The notes under the pieces are model-generated. The model did no database searches and was not told the DNA's origin. It saw nothing but the letters and a program-made list of their open reading frames with translations. Position numbers and translations under genes: made by a program. A DNA stretch of 64,000 nucleotides from Phytophthora quininea (lineage: Eukaryota > Oomycota > Peronosporomycetes > Peronosporales > Peronosporaceae), in NCBI GenBank assembly GCA_011947345.1, contig JAAVTG010000693.1, positions 1-64,000 of the forward strand. The letters run 5' to 3'. Of the stretch, positions 10,970 to 24,559 are shown one piece after another; position 1 is the first letter of the stretch; every line of letters starts with the position of its first letter.

Positions 10970-12160
10970 GTGGTGGACGGAGCTCCGTGTTCTCAGTGCC
11001 AGCGCGTAGTTCACCACATGTGTTCGAACCTGATTTTCGATGGCGAGCTATCCACTCGTGCCTGCTGCGAACAATGCGCAGAGATTCTCGGGGAGAGTGC
11101 TGGCGTTGAGTCAGTTGCAGCCATGCCTTCCACCCCACTACCATTGAGTCGAGCTGCAAGTGCACGTGGAGAACAACCTGATTCTGCCAGCAGCCAATAT
11201 CAAGATCCAGCTTCAAGTGTCGCGATGGGCAAGGCTAAGAAGAACGCAAAGGGAAGATGACACGGAAGAAGTTTCACTTTACCCAAGAAGCGGATATAGA
11301 TCTGTTGAAGTAGACCATCAATCTCCGACCGTTTGCGGCAGCCCATGGCCGCAAAGGCCCGCTGTATCAAGAGATGGCGAACAAACTTGGGAAGAAACAC
11401 GGCGCTAAGCTATCGGATCGGACGGTCAAGGAACGGCTGAAACTCCTCGTGGAAGAGTTCACAACAACAGACAGTGCTTTTCGGAAGAGGTTAGGATCTT
11501 CAGAGACGTACGAAGGCTAAACCAACTTCCCACCGATATCTCCATGCAGATGAACAACATCAGCGAGACCAAAAAGACACGAAAAGCAGCAGCTAAGCGC
11601 AAAACCGCTCGTTTACAGACCAAGGCGAGATTTTGCGTGACCAAGCAACAAAACGAAGATGCCAGCGCAGTTCACGGGAAGGCGACAACTCGGAGATAGC
11701 AAGTTCAGCGCGTGAACACCAAGAGAATCTGATGGCTGTGACTGATGAAGATCAAGAGCCTGCGGAGTCTACTGTGATCGAGTCAAGCGTGGGTCATACT
11801 GAGTCAAGTGTCAGCGCTCGTTCCAGAATTTCCAGAGGTTCTGTTGGCAACTCGTCGGCTAGTGAGAACTCCGAGCTAGGAGATTACCTCGACTTTCAAA
11901 TGGAGATGAGAGAGGAGGAAAAGGCCAGGCAGGAGCACTTGTTTGCCGTCAAATATAAGAAATTCGCTAAGGACAAGATGCGTTGGGAAACAGAAATGGT
12001 GTTCAAGAAGGACCTGGATGAAAACAAGGAGATCAGACGGGCTCATGAACTAGCCATGAGACGTGAGGAATCAAACAATCGCCATGCTGACATGGAGATC
12101 CGCAAAGAAGAGGTCGCTCTACTTCGACAGGTGGTCCTGCAGCTGCAACAACGGCAGTAG
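10970..12160 (+). pseudogene. SANT/Myb-like partner ORF of a PIF/Harbinger-type transposon, decayed
   Basis: Read across frames, the product would have three parts. First is a cysteine-rich segment (about 10973-11090) with CSQC, VHHMC and CEQC spacing, like a zinc finger. Second is a SANT/Myb-like segment (about 11255-11500) of the kind that starts with an acidic stretch and ends with a conserved SDRTVKERLKLLVEEF-type helix. Third is a charged coiled-coil tail (about 11890-12157) ending in LLRQVVLQLQQRQ. Frame changes occur near 11260 and 11515 and no single ATG-to-stop frame covers the three parts, so it is a pseudogene. It faces the transposase at 12254-13299 tail-to-tail. PIF/Harbinger elements generally carry a transposase plus a Myb-like protein, which supports the pairing. 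Confidence 0.65.
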
Positions 12161-12253
12161 TTGAGGCTCGTTTCCAAACGAGCTGGTTCTAGCTATTTTT
12201 TTAAAATATTTTTTTCTGTTTGATGTGGTGCTGAAAAAAGCAAAAAAGCTTCA

Positions 12254-13299
12254 TCACTGCGCGTCGCGTGTACTAGCAACGTACTCCTCGAAATAAGGTG
12301 GAGAACACTTGAAGTACCTTGAGTTTGTGTTGCCGCCATTGGCGATGGTAACGCAGTTTGTGAGCAAGATGCCAATCCTGTAGAACGTTGCAACAGGTGA
12401 TGTTCCGACAGCTTGTTGACGCTTGAAATCGAGGAATAAAAATTGCGATTCACTTGTCCGTAGTACCAATCGGCAGACACCCGCACCGAGCTCATAGCCG
12501 CGTTTCACAGCAGCTTCATTGACATCTATTTGATAGCCTTTGTACGGATAGCAAAACAGATTGTTGCATTCGTAAGCTGAATTACCTTTCCACGAAACGC
12601 TGGGTTTGCCTCCAGTGCCTCCTTGAGTCCGCTTTCGCCAAGCATGAATAGGTCGTGGCAGCGACCATCTACCGGTCCAAACAAGCGACAAATGATACTG
12701 TCCGGGGCAATGACTGTCTGGGACTTCATCGCGTGGACTCTCTTATGGCCGTTGAAGACTGCTTGTTGGCCCTTTCCTGGGCGACAAATAGGGCGAACCG
12801 TGCCGTCGATGAAGCTCCACTCGCCGGTGATCGCATCGGGATCCTTTGCAGTGATTGCACTGCAGTAGTGGTCAATGTTGACCGATATGCGCGCGGCGTC
12901 CAAGAAAAGCAAGTCCGAGAAATGTTCGTCTAAATGCCCCACAACGTGGTAGAAAATATGGCACAGAGTTACAGGAGCGCGACCGAACATGGCGGCCAAA
13001 TCAATCCATCGACACGGAAACGACAGCCGACGGCACAAAATGGCGAGTCCTTCCAACGCGTTGCTCACGATGCCTTCATGAGTTGTGAAGAAGTCTGGAA
13101 GCTTGAAATGACGCGCCATAGTCTGCAGTGTGCTGACTGAGAACTGGAATTGGTCCTTTTCTTCGACGCCAGACATTGCTCGCACGTTAAAACGAAAGTC
13201 TGGCACCAAGACGCGGTCTTTGTACGACAACGTAGAGTTTCGTTTCCTGAGAAGCAGGTATAGTACCCAGGCGTCGTCATCTGCCATCGTCAAGTCCAT
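12254..13299 (-). pseudogene. PIF/Harbinger-type DDE transposase, frameshifted
   Basis: The first frame (ATG at 13299, to 12526) contains SFIDGTVRPICRPG, FNGHKRVHAMK and GPVDGRCHDLFMLGESGL, which are the DDE_Tnp_4 signatures around the first and second catalytic aspartates. The reading then jumps frames: GNSAYECNNLFCYPYKG, then MSSVRVSADWYYGQV near 12432-12495, then LFLDFKRQ and a SPPYFEEY tail. The third catalytic acid, normally Glu in a VEW context, appears as Asp in SADWYYG. At least three frame changes are needed, so this copy is dead. Related families cut and paste DNA with short TTA-like target duplications. Confidence 0.8.
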
Positions 13300-13430
13300 C
13301 GCTGCCTAGCACACCGCTCTCAATGATCAAGTTGAAGCGGGTTTGAAATGCTACATACATTCTCGACCACGATGCGAGTATTTGTCTACGTAGATTCAAA
13401 ACCACACGTGACCACGTCCATCGCGGCGCG

Positions 13431-13679
13431 GGTGGTCATCTTGTCGAAAAGCTTCTCGACTGTCGAAAAGGCCCCGACGACTACGAGATCAAGGTGCAAT
13501 GGGTGGGTCTCGACCCACGAGAATCTCGTGGAAGCCTGCTCGAGTGATGCTCAAAGATATTCCAAAGCTGGTTCAATCCTACGTCGGCGCTCATCCTAAA
13601 CGCAAGACTCTCCAACCAATGTGGCGAGCCCTCAGCGACCATGCCGCTCCGCCGCAGCGAAAACGAGGGGGGAAGTGAC
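13431..13679 (+). pseudogene. Ty3-type retrotransposon chromodomain fragment
   Basis: The frame reads GGHLVEKLLDC, DDYEIKVQWVGLDPRES, then after a one-base frame change near 13525 continues as WEPARVMLKDIPKLVQSY and an HPKRKT tail. This is the chromodomain found at the C-terminus of integrase in chromoviral Ty3 elements, where it steers integration to chromatin. No other pol domain of this element is seen nearby, and the lines before and after are unrelated, so it is a truncated relic. Confidence 0.75.
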
Positions 13680-14557
13680 CCGTCACCGTGCATGGGAAAG
13701 CACATCGCTGGTCTGCAGTGCCGGCGCTGCCCACTGCGTCACCAGCCCCTGCCAAAACGTCTACGTATACAGGTTATTTCAACCTCCAAGCTAGCTAAAC
13801 GCTAAATGCACGCCATTCTTACTTTTGCTATCTTCACGCTAGCGGGTACGATAGATCAGAGGTCAACTTCAGCCTCAAGATGTTCTTTGCATGTGAATCG
13901 GGTAATAACTTGAAATCCAGAGCGGAACAGCGATGAAAACAAAACAGCGATCTACACGTTGGCGATGGTCGATCTGGGATCAGCTGCGCAAGAGTAATGA
14001 AACGCCACCCTGTTTCTGCATTCTGTCCAGAAACAGTACATGCGTTTGCGGTCTTCCTTCTCAGTGTCAATATCAGTGTCAATAAAGCCTCCAATTTTCA
14101 GTACCGAGTGTTCATTGCATCCCGTCATTTTCATTCTTTAATCTTTAATCTACGTAGATAGTGCACAATTATTTGCAAAGCTTTCAATCGGCCAAGCTAG
14201 GTTGGTGTGTGCCGAGTTGCGTTGAGCACTGCGCAGTCAATACCCCATCGAGTGCAACACACAATCCACAGTAGTGACCGACCGAAACGCTTGACAGCAG
14301 TGCTCCCGCTCATATCAACATTAATCAACAGCGTCTGTGGACCGGTCGTAGCAATCATATCTAATAGGAGATAGTGCTCGTGAGCATTTGTTATGCCAAC
14401 CTCTCGCAACAGCCCCTGGACCTCTTGATCGAGATCGTGACGCTTTCACTGAGGACAAGTTGACCAGTTTTCGGAGAGCGAACATCCCTGGCAAAGTGCT
14501 GGCGTAGATTGACGCGAAGAATAGACCAAAGCAAACTGACCGCCTAGAATTCGTCAA
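13680..14557. other. Spacer with possible Copia RNase H relic
   Basis: No intact gene. A minus-strand stretch around 14190-14460 (for example LLINVDMSGSTAV, with LREVGI upstream) faintly resembles the region after Copia reverse transcriptase where an IDNQAAI-type motif is expected, but it is too degraded for a firm call. Confidence 0.3.
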
Positions 14558-14752
14558 CCCAAATGTGTTTTTTCATGCACGACGGGCCCGTACATGATTA
14601 TTGTCGGTGTGTACGTTGATGAGTTACTCGTGACAACTAGTCCTGAACAGGCATGAGGTTTTGGAAGATGCTCTCTCTCTCTATTAAGAGCCTCGGGTAT
14701 ATCAGCAAGTTTCGGTGGTGTGGATGCAATACGACCATAATCGCGCCAAAGC
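14558..14752 (+). pseudogene. Copia reverse transcriptase fragment, catalytic motif altered
   Basis: The frame contains the GPYMIIVGVYVDELLVT run and, after a stop/frame change near 14656, LEDALSLSIKSLGYISKF. This is the core of Copia reverse transcriptase. The catalytic YVDD box reads YVDE (codons 14612-14623), so the second active-site Asp is gone. Only about 65 codons of the domain remain. Confidence 0.75.
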
Positions 14753-14785
14753 TAACGCCACTTTTATAGTCGGTCCGAAGCACGT

Positions 14786-15282
14786 AAAATAGGCGGCTTC
14801 TTGCCTTCATTCAAATACCGTTTAACTGACGCAAAGTTGTCCATTGCTGCATTTTCAGTGCGTACGAGGAATACCCGACAATCGTTACTGTGATTGGTCA
14901 ACGAAGTTAGCCGTATTCGATTCCCCGATCTCATGGTGTAATAGGACCCTTCAGGTCTAGCAAAAAAATACCGCCGACCTCATAACTGAGAGAATGATCT
15001 CGAGTATCCTTCTTAATCTGGTTGTTCTTCAACTGCTTGCCTTCTCCCCATATCAAATAGCTCCAACGTGTCCGTTAACGTGTTTCCAAGGGCAGGAACT
15101 TTTCTATCATGTCATAGGCCAAGTGGCCAATTCATTTGTGATAGTGCAGCAGAGACCCCTCTTGTACGTTATCCGGCTCTTCCTGGTGCTGCTTATTCAC
15201 CGCAAACATGATGATATCCGCTGAATCAGCTATGTCGACACATTGAGCACGGTGTTCTCTCTTTCCGCATCAAATACATTGT
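14786..15282 (-). pseudogene. Copia gag/integrase fragment
   Basis: Reading the minus strand from 15282: a CCHC zinc knuckle with spacing CX2CX4HX4C (C-I-stop-CGKREHRAQC, where a TGA replaces what is probably Trp); then a GAG_pre-integrase segment (LLHYHK..IGHLAYDMIEKF, with an internal stop); a GKQLKNNQ segment; and the start of the integrase core (LDLKGPITP, then DNFASVKRYLNEGKKPPIL near 14790-14850) in shifting frames. Several stops and indels make it a relic. It points toward the RT fragment at 14558-14752, which lies on the opposite strand, so the two are not one simple element. Confidence 0.7.
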
Positions 15283-16193
15283 CCTGCCTCAATGCAGTGG
15301 GTCAGATTGTACCCTTTATTTTCCAAGACGCCACATGAAGTCAGTTTCCGTGTCGACGGGTCCACTTTTCTAAGCCTCACGGTTTTCTCTTTGGTTCCGG
15401 TATTGACGTGGTGTAAAACTCGTTTTATCTTTCGGCACGATCAATCCCTTGTCTGTCGCACCCAAACGCAAGTTCAAGTACTCTCTCGGACGCTTCGGCA
15501 AGCTTTTGACGTTGACAAAGTTGTGGCTTTATCCAAGATCAGGGATACATTGCTCCATTTCTGCTTTCGGGGACTATAGGCGATGGAGGCGAAATTCACT
15601 GCTACGTCGCACGGTGGGTGCGAATATCGCGGGCTTGTCATTTCTTGCCGGAGATCGCAAGAGCCAATTTCTTTGAAGGTCGGAAACGAAGCGAAGATGC
15701 AAGAATTTCAGCGCAAGAGAACATCATCGATCGCAGAAAAAGAGTGTTGATATTCGGATTAATTCGTGTCCTCATACACAAGGCGAGGAGTGGTCCAAGG
15801 TCGTATCAGCACCACGATTGACGGAGCCCCACAGATTGCTGCAACTAACGTGACATTAAGGGTGATTGGAGGTGATACGGCCGAGGAAGAGTGTTGAAAA
15901 TCGCTTAATGAGTGGAGTCGTGCTCCAGTGGTCGTGGTAGGAGTGCGCGGCGGAAGGGAAAGATGATGCTAACGTACTGCCGTTGGTGTAGGCTCCAGGC
16001 AAAAGACAAAGCAGAAAGTGATGGGTCAAGAATTGATAAGAATTGGGGTTGCATCCTTTGTACCCACCAGTAAAGATATTCCAACAATGAAACAACGAAA
16101 TGTTCAAATCCACTCTTTATATCCTCCTAATAATAATTTAATTTATTGGACGCCATTACAATTTGTAATTCACAAAAGATCCTGGCGCTGGAA
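15283..16193. other. Spacer between Copia relics and SNF2 gene
   Basis: No gene recognised. The left half may hold the N-terminal gag part of the minus-strand Copia relic, too degraded to align by eye. The right part (about 16100-16190) is AT-rich and probably holds the SNF2 promoter and 5' leader. Confidence 0.4.
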
Positions 16194-19161
16194 ATGCAGC
16201 AGCGAACCACTAGTGCTCCTGTGCATAAAGAGATGGACACGTGCTCATGCGGACTTCTTCCTTGCATTTGTGTGGGCGTTGCTGATGAAGCTGTGGACTT
16301 CTCGGCTGCCGTTCAGGACGTACAACACGATAACGCATCGACTACGAAAGCAAAGCTGCGCCAGCTTTTCGCGGCTGATGCCACCGCGCAGTGCCAGAAT
16401 TGCATGATGCTGCCGTGCATTTGTCCAGGAGAGGATGACATCGCGATGGCAGGCAACGATGAGACTACGAGTGTCGAGGCGACGAGTCCGTTTGCTTCTG
16501 ATCAAGACCAAGGCACCGAGGAAGAAACAGACGAGTATGGGCGAGTGCGGCTGGATTCTGTATCGAGTCTCAATCGAGTAAACGACGAAGGCGACGTGTG
16601 GGTTGCGAGGGAGATAAAACCTTTGCTGAAACCACATCAAGTGGAGGGTGTCAAGTTCTTATACAACCAAGTAGCTGCCAGTCGCGGCTGCATCCTGGCA
16701 GACTACATGGGCCTCGGCAAAACGCTGCAAGTTATCACTGTTATTTACTCTTTCCTCGTCGATGAACTCGATGCTCGCAAAAGGCGCAACGCACGACCAG
16801 ACCAGGATAATACACCCACGAAGCCCAGTACAACCAAGCCTCACCAGCAGCAAGCACACGAAAAACACGCCCAGAACGAAGAGCCACCAGCAAGAGTCTT
16901 GGTGCTGTGTCCAGCAATTTGCTTGCCTAACTGGCATTCTGAATTCGAGAAATGGCTGGGTGCCGAGGCTCGTGCGCGCTGTCCTGTGCTGACGTTGGAC
17001 TCATCGACCACTAAGGGCACTACTGCTGGACGACTACGTCTTCTCCAGCGCTGGAAGCGCTCAGGTGGCGTTCTTCTGATGGGCTACGAAATGTTTCGAG
17101 GTCTGCTGAACCCAACAACGACCCCATGCTCATCGGCTCACCACGATATGTCTGTCCGTATGTGTTCGCGGATGGCTTCGGCTACATTGGAGATCGTGAG
17201 TGCGTCGGCACAGGAAGCTGCACAAGTGCAGCGCACAGCGCGAGTTCAGGAAATTACTGTGCGTTCCAGGTGCTGACCTCGTCGTCATGGACGAAGGCCA
17301 TCGAATGAAGGACCCAAGTTCGCTGCTTTGCCAGAGTGTGGGCCAAATTAAATCTTCGCGACGTCTTGTGCTTACTGGATACCCCGTGCAGAACTCATTG
17401 TCGGAGTACTGGTGCATGGTTAATTTTGCTCGCGATGGCTTTCTGGGCACCTACGAGGAGTTTCGAGCGAAATATGAGCGCCCTATTCTTGAAGGCAATA
17501 CGCAGCGTTCACACGAGCTGATCGAATATTTACAAAGCGTCGTGCTGCGACGGGGTAAATCTCTGTTGCGCTCACAGCTACCACCTAAGATGGAGTGGAT
17601 CCTGTATTGCAAGCTTTCACCAGTACAGCACCGTTTGTATTGCGCTTTCCTCGACTATTACGACCAAAGTGCGTCCGCCGGAGGTGCTACAGCTGACCTA
17701 CTGACTGCATACGCCGCGTTGTTACAGGTAATGAACCACCCCGACATTATTTATTCAAAACTTTGTCCTTCACAAGAAGACAGTTCGTTGCTACTGGAAG
17801 ACGAAGAGGACACAATGTCGGCTTTAGATGAGTCCAGTGGCTGGGCGTGGGAGAGTGATGAGCGTTTGCAGGAGAAAAGAGAAATTGCCGCTGCGCTGCG
17901 ACGCAAGAAGCGCCGAAAGCTTGAGGACACGCAGAAATCTTGTGAATGGGCACGCCACGTACTATTGGGTGATACCGGAGAAAATGGATTGCCCACTGCC
18001 GATAACGACGCACACACTTCGCTGAAAACTTATTGTACCGAGCTGCTGGAAAATAGTGGCAAGATGGCAGTCTTGTTGCGAATTGTAGAGGAAAGCTTTG
18101 CTTGCGATGACAAGGTTGTGGTGTTCTCACAGAGTGTACCGACTCTGAAAGTAATTGCTGATTTTCTCCGCGCAAGCTCGTTCAGCCCGTCACGAGATGT
18201 CGATGATGTCGATGCTGCCAAGGCAAGGAAGCGATCTGGCGGAGGGTGTGCTGTGGTTAAGCCCAAGCGACGCAGGATTGCTCCTCGCCCAAACCGCGAC
18301 CCTGCTGGTATTTTGCGCAGGCGCCATAGTCAGCCAGGCACAGGGAGGCAAGCGCACAACCGCTCAAGCACAGTACCAGCCATCAGGACGAATGAGTGGT
18401 TTTTGCAGATTGATGGAAGTACCAATGGCGCTAAGCGTATGGAGTACATTCAGGTACGGCCCGATAAGAATGACGAAAAAGTGTTTTGCTAACAGCATTT
18501 GTTATGTACTATCAGCGCTTCAGCTCGGCTACTTCTTCGGTCAAATTGCTTTTGGTGTCAACACGCGCCGGTGCAGAGGGAATCAATTTGCACGCGGCGA
18601 ATCGCCTAGTGCTATTTGATGTCAGCTGGAACCCTTCGAATGATCATCAGGTAACCGCGCGACGATATACTCATGTTTGTTGCTGAAATCTCACACCTGT
18701 TGTTGTGATTTGCGAGCAGTCAATGTGCCGTTCACATCGTATCGGCCAAGCTAAGACTGTGCATGTGTATCGACTTGTAAGCACAGGCACAATGGAGCGC
18801 AGGATTTACGAGCAGCAGATGAAGAAGGTTGATTTATCCACGTCGGTCATGGACAGCCGTGTGACTTATTCACTTCGCCAACCAAATGTAGCGGCCTCAA
18901 CAGTCACAGAATCGCCGTCGGCACCTCCGGTCCCTTTTAGTGGTTTTCTCCAGCCACCGGCGGAAGTAGACTATGACGAAGAGCTCGCCATAGATGATTC
19001 GGCCATTGAAGGTGACAAGGTCCTGACACGCTGCGCCAAGGAACTAGGTCGCTGGCTGGTAAGTTATGCTGTGCTGCTGTTTATCATTCGGACAAACAAC
19101 TAATTTTTGATGGCAGGTTGGTGTTCATCGAGTTGTGGACGATGAAGAACAGGTTGCATAA
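16194..19161 (+). CDS. SNF2-family DNA-dependent ATPase, ATRX/RAD54-like
   Basis: Nuclear chromatin-remodelling or recombination ATPase by family. Helicase motifs in order: LADYMGLGKT (Walker A, about 16690), LVLCPAICLPNWHSEF (motif Ia), VVMDEGHRMKD (DEGH box, about 17290), LTGYPVQNSLSEYWCMVNF (motif III), KVVVFSQS (motif IV), STRAGAEGINLHAANR (motif V) and HRIGQ (motif VI). LLMGYEMFRGLL and the DEGH box fit the ATRX/ARIP4 branch better than SNF2/ISWI. I start at ATG 16194. The N-terminus has two repeated cysteine motifs, CSCGLLPCIC and CQNCMMLPCIC. Three introns splice in phase: 18454-18515, 18651-18719 and 19059-19116; the stop is at 19159-19161. Between about 17100 and 17250 the frame changes; an intron near 17150-17213 would restore phase, though its donor is weak. 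It is convergent with the ubiquitin gene 91 bases downstream. Confidence 0.9.
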
Positions 19162-19252
19162 GTTGACCTTATCATGCAATGAAAGGAAAACAATGACAAA
19201 ACGGTGACATCGGACTGCTCTTTATTATAAGTCTTCCTCCAAACGTATCAAT

Positions 19253-20386
<1,134 letters not shown>

Positions 20387-20634
20387 TCACTCCTTCAGTT
20401 ATCATGTGACACATCTACACCACGCTACGCTGACGTCGCGGGTGGTCTATCGCACCTGTGCTGCGGGAATTGCCGCGGCACCGCTCACACTTCTTCATGT
20501 GTGCAAACAAACCCGACAACTAATACGCTCCCGCGGCGATCCATGCAGCGGCGCTGCACCGCGCTCATGTCGCGCTCGGCAGACGCGCAGGCTACCGTGG
20601 AGCCCAGCACCACGAAGCAGACCGATGCGCTCCT

Positions 20635-23257
20635 TTAGCCCTGGTGCGACGTGGTGTTCATGCCGCCCGTGAACGTGAACGGCACCTTGGCGAGACTCTG
20701 CATGTTCTTCCGCCAGTTTTCCGTCATGTCGCTCATCTTGCCCTCCATTTCGGCGATCTTGCCCGCGGGCTTGCGTTGCATGCCCAGCGTCTCCAGGTAC
20801 CCGGTCTGCTCGCTCTTCTTGAGCCCTTTCATGCTCATGATGCTCTGGAAGTCGTCGGCCGTGCCGTCGGGCCACATGATCTTGAAGCTCTCGACCAGCA
20901 TCTCGTTCGGCGTGCCGATCAGTTTCAGCACGCTCTCCACTTTGGCCAGTTCGTTCGTGACGAACTTGGTGTAGCGAGACGGGATCGCGGGGGCGCCCGC
21001 TGAAGACGACGCGAGGGCGTCGTTGCTCAGCGCAGGCAGCTGGAGGAACAGCGTCTTGAGCGCGTACACATCCAGCAGCAACTGCTGCGTTGCCACCTGG
21101 TTCACCTTGCGGCACTTCATCACGGACTGAAGGATCTTGGGAACGAAAGATGCCGCAAACTTATCGCAGAAATTGGTGAAGTAGAGGGCCGACAACATTT
21201 GACGAAGTACGGGCACGAATGCACGCAGTTTTTCTCCCATTTGTGTCACGTACGAGCTCTCGTCGCCCACAGCCTCCCAGTTTTGCCAGTTCATCTTGTG
21301 CAACGCAGTCACCTCATCGTCCAGCGACGTTTCTAGTCCGGCGACGATACATTTCATAGCGGCGGCGCCCACGTCATGAAAAGTATCGATCTCCATAGAA
21401 AGCTCGATTGATTCGCTAAAAGCCTTGTCGATCTTGGCGCGAATAACTTCTTCGAGGGATGGCAGAGTTTCTGCGCAGTACTCAGCCGTATTGATCACAA
21501 AGCAAAGTTCCTCCTCTTGCTTATCTCCAAGTTTTACTTTGCTAGTGCCACCGCTTGAGGAATCAATACCGCTGCTTGTCCCTGACGCGGCGACAGGAAG
21601 CTTCTCCAGCAGACGTTGCGCGTAGAGTTGAAAGCAGTGCCTAAACTCACTTTGGAGGTCAAAGAATGTTTGACCATTTGTCAGCGCCGTGCACCGCTTT
21701 ATGGAATTACGGATGTAGGCGAACATGTTGACCGAACTCGAGAAAACAGGTAGCTGGCCGTTGCGATCCACAAGTTCTGCGCTCATTACTTCGTTGATCA
21801 TTTGCTCCATGTTCTTGCGCTCCAAAGCTACGTAGGCCGTCATGAAAGGGTCAAAAGAACGAGATATCATTCCTCGAATTGTCGGCAAAGTTTGGCTTTT
21901 GTCGCCAGTAAGCTCGCCATTTTTCGTCATTTCTTCCTCCAGAGCTTTGCGTTCGGCCTCACGCTTTTTACGGCGGTGCTTCCGCTTAATACCCTCAGCG
22001 GATTGGGGATCAATGACCTCACCATTCTCATCTAGCTCCAATTCTTGCTCTTCACCCTCCGTCATACCTTCGAAACGTTGCGCCGCGTCACGTTCAAACA
22101 TAAGTGTTCTTTGTAAAGATTTTAGCAGCAATGTCACGTCCATTTCGTCGGGGTATGGGCTCCGATCTGAGCAAGCAAATGACCTCGCGTGCACTCACAG
22201 AATTGAATGCATATGCGGCGGCCCATCCGCCAATGCTTTGGGAATATCGCATTCAAACGGTCGTCAATACCAGCGAGGAGGTTGTAGAACCACGTGTACC
22301 TCGTTTCGGCCTGTTGCAACCCTGCACAGTCGCCACCTTCTCCATACAACCGTTCATACGATACTAGCTGTTCGTCACAGAATACATGAATGAGCTTGTC
22401 TCGTGTCGCGTTGCCCAACGCGTCCACCACGGCGCATGCAGCCGATAGATTGGCAAATACAGCCTTTCGCTCTTCTTCTGTCGGGAAATTCTCTTCCAGT
22501 GATTCCATTGGCCCAATCGACCGAAAATCAGCGAAAATCTGTCCTCCGAGCTCTTCCTGCAGTGTACGCACCGTCTTGTGTAGCTCCACAATCTTGCCAA
22601 CGCTCGTAAAACCATCAAAGTGAGTGAACAGCTGATTTACAGCTTCGAGAAGAGAGGCAGCCTCACGGTAGTTGCGCTGGGAAGCCATGTACTCCAATTG
22701 GTCTACTGCGTTTACCAGCATGTGGAGCCTCTTCAATGCTGTGAGGGTGGTTTGTAGGTGTCGCTTGGCGTAGTCTAGCTGCTTGATATCTCGGCATATT
22801 TCCTGTACCATGACCTCGGACTGCTCGGCCTTGCCTCGAATATCGTGGATCTTGTGGAAGAGCTGCTGGGTCGCCGTCTTGGCTTCTTTAAGGTCAACGA
22901 GTGCCTGGTGGGCGGCCAGGCTCTGCTCTTGAGACGCCTGCGACAGCGAGTCGTCCAGCTCTTTCATACGCACACGAAGCCGGCCCACAAAGTCTCCAAT
23001 ATCCCCCATACTTTGTTCATCTGGGAAGTTCCTGTTAATGAATTCACGGGCGTCGAACTCAGGTCGGTCCAGTACGTCCTCTGATGGCAGCACCTGCACC
23101 GTCACAAGAGTAACTACGACGAGGACTCGCGATATACGTGCAGACGAACCTTTGCCAACGTGTTCTCCACGCTCTGTGGCAGCTTGAGTGCGCTACCGTA
23201 GCTGTTCTGCTCGTCGCTACGCATTGAGGCGGAGGAGCCGCGCAAGATCCGCTCCAT
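20635..23257 (-). CDS. VPS53: VPS53, GARP/EARP tethering complex subunit
   Basis: Tethers endosome-derived vesicles at the trans-Golgi or recycling endosome together with VPS51, VPS52 and VPS54 or VPS50. The N-terminal half carries typical Vps53_N features: [48 protein letters not shown] and [10 protein letters not shown]; the C-terminal half has [16 protein letters not shown]. Start ATG at 23257 gives a 36-codon first exon; an intron at 23094-23149 (56 nt) joins NTLAK to [15 protein letters not shown] in phase. At 22150-22153 the frame changes inside a run of four Gs (C4 on the sense strand); one more C restores [20 protein letters not shown], so I treat this as an indel error or mutation, not an intron. 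About 860 residues in total, a normal family length. The last 135 codons are duplicated at 29.6 kb. Confidence 0.93.
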
Positions 23258-24089
<832 letters not shown>

Positions 24090-24466
24090 GTCGATCCGTT
24101 TGGAGGAAGACTTACAATAATAATGGAAACAGTCTGATGTCATCATTTTGTCGGTGTTTTTTGTGATGATAGTGCTGGTTGACGAGGTATTCAACACCGA
24201 CGGTCTCTGCAGCAGGTAAGGCCTGCCTGCTTCGTCGTGCACAACTCGATGAACGCCAACTTGCCATAAGTGGAAGTTAGTTGAATCATCTACGGCGAGC
24301 GCTTCGTCATCGCCTACTCCGGCTGATGGGATAGGTAAATGGACGCTGAAGCTAGGTGGGTTGTATGTACTTCTTCTCGTTAGACGCGGAAGATGCTAGT
24401 AGAACTTAACTCTCCTTCTTCTGTATGCTTGCCATGCTGAGAAGTGCGCTGTGGCTTCTGTTTATC
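24090..24466. repeat. Direct duplicate of 31118-31484
   Basis: The 377 bases after the ubiquitin stop codon are nearly identical, in the same orientation, to those after the 3-unit gene; only two or three differences are seen (for example GGTAAATGG against GGAAAATGG). Identity ends sharply after GTGCGCTGTGGC. It starts with the 3' untranslated region of both ubiquitin genes. Confidence 0.95.
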
Positions 24467-24559
24467 GTGCTACTGATAGTAGCAGTTGCTCTTCATCATG
24501 TAAAGTTATTTTTGTCGGCGGAAACTTTTGCCCAAGGTCAGAACACTATTTGCTTCAAG

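Noticed and set aside
10593..11216. 207-codon minus-strand frame
   Set aside because: Overlaps the zinc-finger/SANT partner ORF of the Harbinger-like element and has no recognisable motif.
10590..13420. Terminal inverted repeats of the Harbinger-like element
   Set aside because: Only a 7-base TTTGAAA match was noticed near the two ends, not better than chance by eye.
22134..22194. Intron joining the two halves of VPS53
   Set aside because: GT and AG exist but only about 32 bases apart, and removing them loses the conserved CTRG segment; a one-base change in a run of four fits better.
24425..24559. N-terminal membrane anchor (LWLLFIVLLIVAVALHH) for the POC5-like protein
   Set aside because: It lies partly in the duplicated ubiquitin 3' flank and POC5 has no such anchor; the start at 24560 is favoured.
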